A stretch of 16,948 nt of DNA from Anaerolineae bacterium (GTDB lineage: Bacteria; Chloroflexota; Anaerolineae; Anaerolineales; Villigracilaceae). Of this stretch, positions 15,882 through 16,948 are shown one piece after another. The stretch spans positions 2,488 through 19,435 of the forward strand of contig DNDO01000074.1 of the NCBI GenBank assembly GCA_003484265.1. The letters run 5' to 3'. The translations under genes and the position numbers were made by a program. The stretch's first letter is position 1. Each line of letters begins with the position of its first letter. The notes beneath the pieces were generated by a model, which saw only the letters and a program-made list of their open reading frames with translations, had not been told where the DNA came from and searched no databases.

Positions 15882-15942
15882 GATCAATCGCAAATGGATA
15901 CGAGGCGGGTGTTCGTCCGATGGGCAACATCCAATATGTGAA

Positions 15943-15955
15943 ATTTGTGACAAAT
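15943..15955. promoter_or_regulatory. Inverted repeat ATTTGT-G-ACAAAT in the coxB promoter, possible operator
   Basis: Perfect 6-bp arms around a single G overlap the candidate -35 of coxB. A short symmetric A/T-rich site at this position is typical of where a repressor or activator would bind. No regulator can be named. Confidence 0.35.
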
Positions 15956-15975
15956 GACGGAAAATTTGGTAAAAT
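15947..15975 (+). promoter_or_regulatory. Candidate promoter for coxB
   Basis: GTGACA (15947-15952, five of six matches to TTGACA), a 17-base spacer and TAAAAT (15970-15975, five of six) are well placed. Start would be near 15982. The leader of about 47 bases contains a short hairpin CCGGG-ATAAG-CCCGG (15987-16001). Confidence 0.55.
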
Positions 15976-16028
15976 TTGGCGGTTGCCCGGGATAAGCCCG
16001 GTTTGATCCTTGTCAGGAGAATTAGAAT

Positions 16029-16948
16029 ATGGGACATTTTGTAATTGTAGGAATATTGATCATCGTTGTTACGGTCCTTTCCTATTTTGGCGTTAACATC
16101 ATGTGGGTATTACCGGTCAGCGCGAGTGCTCAAGCAGTGCCGATCGACTGGTTGTGGGATGTTCAGATGATGGTCATGTCGTTTCTGTTTGCGCTTATCG
16201 TCGTGCCGATGTTCTACAGTTTTATAGCATTTCGCCGCCGTAAAGGGGAAACGGGGGATGGGGAACATTTCGAAGGTAACACCAAACTTGAGATCATATG
16301 GACAGTTATCCCATTGTTTGCCGTCTTGGCTGTGGCTTATATTGGCGCAGACAATCTTGCTCAGGTACGCCGTGCAGATCCGGAAGCCATGGTCGTGAAA
16401 GTGACCGGCATTCAATGGTCGTGGAGATTTGATTATCCCGATTATGGCGTAACATCAACCGAGTTGTACCTTCCCGAAGGAAAACAGGTTTTGTTGCAGA
16501 TGACATCGAACGATGTCATTCACTCATTCTGGGTGCCTGAATTCCGCGTCAAACAGGACCTTGTGCCTGGGCGTATCACCGAATTACGAATCACCCCGAC
16601 AATTATTGGGGATTACAAAGTGAGCTGTGCCGAATTATGCGGGACATCACATGCGTATATGATCAATCCCGTCAAAGTTACCACTCAGGAGGATTTCGAT
16701 GCCTGGATGGTCGTAAAAGTTGCTGAGGCTCTTGAGGCTTCACAAACACCCGAAGGAAGGGGGCAGGCGTTGGTCGCAGCCAATGGATGCGCCGCCTGCC
16801 ACTCAATCAACGGTGCGGCAGGGATCGGACCAACATGGTTCGGGCTGGCCGGGTCGGAAGTTGAACTATCAGGCGGTGCTACTGTTATCGCAGACGATGC
16901 CTTCCTTGCGGAATCGATCTTGGAACCGCAGGCGAAGATCGTTGCCGG
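16029..16948 (+). CDS. coxB: Cytochrome c oxidase subunit II with fused cytochrome c domain (caa3 type), partial
   Basis: Subunit II accepts electrons from cytochrome c through its CuA centre and passes them to subunit I. I translated 306 codons to the window edge with no stop. It has three hydrophobic segments (about residues 4-27, 46-68, 88-108). The last lies in LEIIWTVIPL. The aromatic electron-entry motif WSWRFDY is at 130-136. CuA ligands are His165, then Cys200, Cys204, His208 and Met211 in CAELCGTSHAYM. A cytochrome c domain follows with GCAACHS (haem Cys254, Cys257, His258), marking the caa3-type fusion. The protein is membrane-bound with its copper and haem domains outside. The extra N-terminal segment may be a signal anchor. 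The ATG has GGAG 9 bases upstream. The distal haem Met ligand and remaining cox genes are past the edge. Confidence 0.95.
   Translation, partial: MGHFVIVGILIIVVTVLSYFGVNIMWVLPVSASAQAVPIDWLWDVQMMVMSFLFALIVVPMFYSFIAFRRRKGETGDGEHFEGNTKLEIIWTVIPLFAVLAVAYIGADNLAQVRRADPEAMVVKVTGIQWSWRFDYPDYGVTSTELYLPEGKQVLLQMTSNDVIHSFWVPEFRVKQDLVPGRITELRITPTIIGDYKVSCAELCGTSHAYMINPVKVTTQEDFDAWMVVKVAEALEASQTPEGRGQALVAANGCAACHSINGAAGIGPTWFGLAGSEVELSGGATVIADDAFLAESILEPQAKIVA

Noticed and set aside
15987..16001. CCGGG-ATAAG-CCCGG hairpin as a terminator for bcp
   Set aside because: The stem is only 5 bp, only three Ts follow, and it lies after the candidate coxB promoter, so it is more likely part of the coxB leader.
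1..16948. CRISPR arrays, tRNA or rRNA genes, insertion sequences, prophage or defence genes
   Set aside because: No regularly spaced repeats, cloverleaf genes with CCA-type ends, transposase or integrase motifs, or toxin-antitoxin-like pairs were seen on either strand.

Overview
The window looks like a stretch of bacterial chromosome of medium G+C content. I infer a member of the Chloroflexota, probably the class Anaerolineae. The reasons are the overall protein style, the double-cyclase/ATPase/TPR giant, the MoeA-PBP-like fusion and the caa3-type oxidase subunit II. No rRNA or other marker gene is present, so this placement is inference only. There is no phage, IS element, CRISPR array, tRNA or rRNA. 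The region is dense housekeeping and regulatory coding sequence with gaps of at most about 150 bases.

Layout, left half (all minus strand, read right to left). purB (adenylosuccinate lyase) is followed by purA (adenylosuccinate synthetase), the two enzymes of the IMP-to-AMP branch. Next comes a 1337-residue soluble-adenylyl-cyclase-like protein (two cyclase domains, P-loop ATPase, TPR tail). After it lie a BBE-like covalent flavoprotein oxidase, two small GlsB/YeaQ-type membrane proteins in tandem, a strong hairpin terminator, and a D-isomer-specific 2-hydroxyacid dehydrogenase cut by the window's left edge.

Layout, right half (plus strand). An IMP dehydrogenase-family gene (guaB) is transcribed divergently from purB, so the AMP and GMP branches of purine synthesis face each other across only 43 bases. 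A palindromic ATTATAAT there supplies a -10 hexamer on both strands. guaB is followed closely by a class III aminotransferase, a MoeA/PBP-like fusion gene and a single-domain response regulator, probably one transcript ending at a hairpin terminator. Then come a Bcp/PrxQ peroxiredoxin with its own promoter and the start of coxB (cytochrome c oxidase subunit II with a fused cytochrome c domain), cut by the right edge. The cox gene points to aerobic respiration.

The most interesting observations concern small sequence elements and unusual residues. A 78-bp palindromic repeat encodes the last 20 residues and stop codon of PurB. A second, degenerate repeat-like insertion lies in frame inside the MoeA domain. 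The GuaB-family protein lacks the usual Arg-Tyr flap dyad. Two genes have a TATAAT placed so close to the ATG that leaderless transcripts are likely. I did not find a clear new defence or mobile system.
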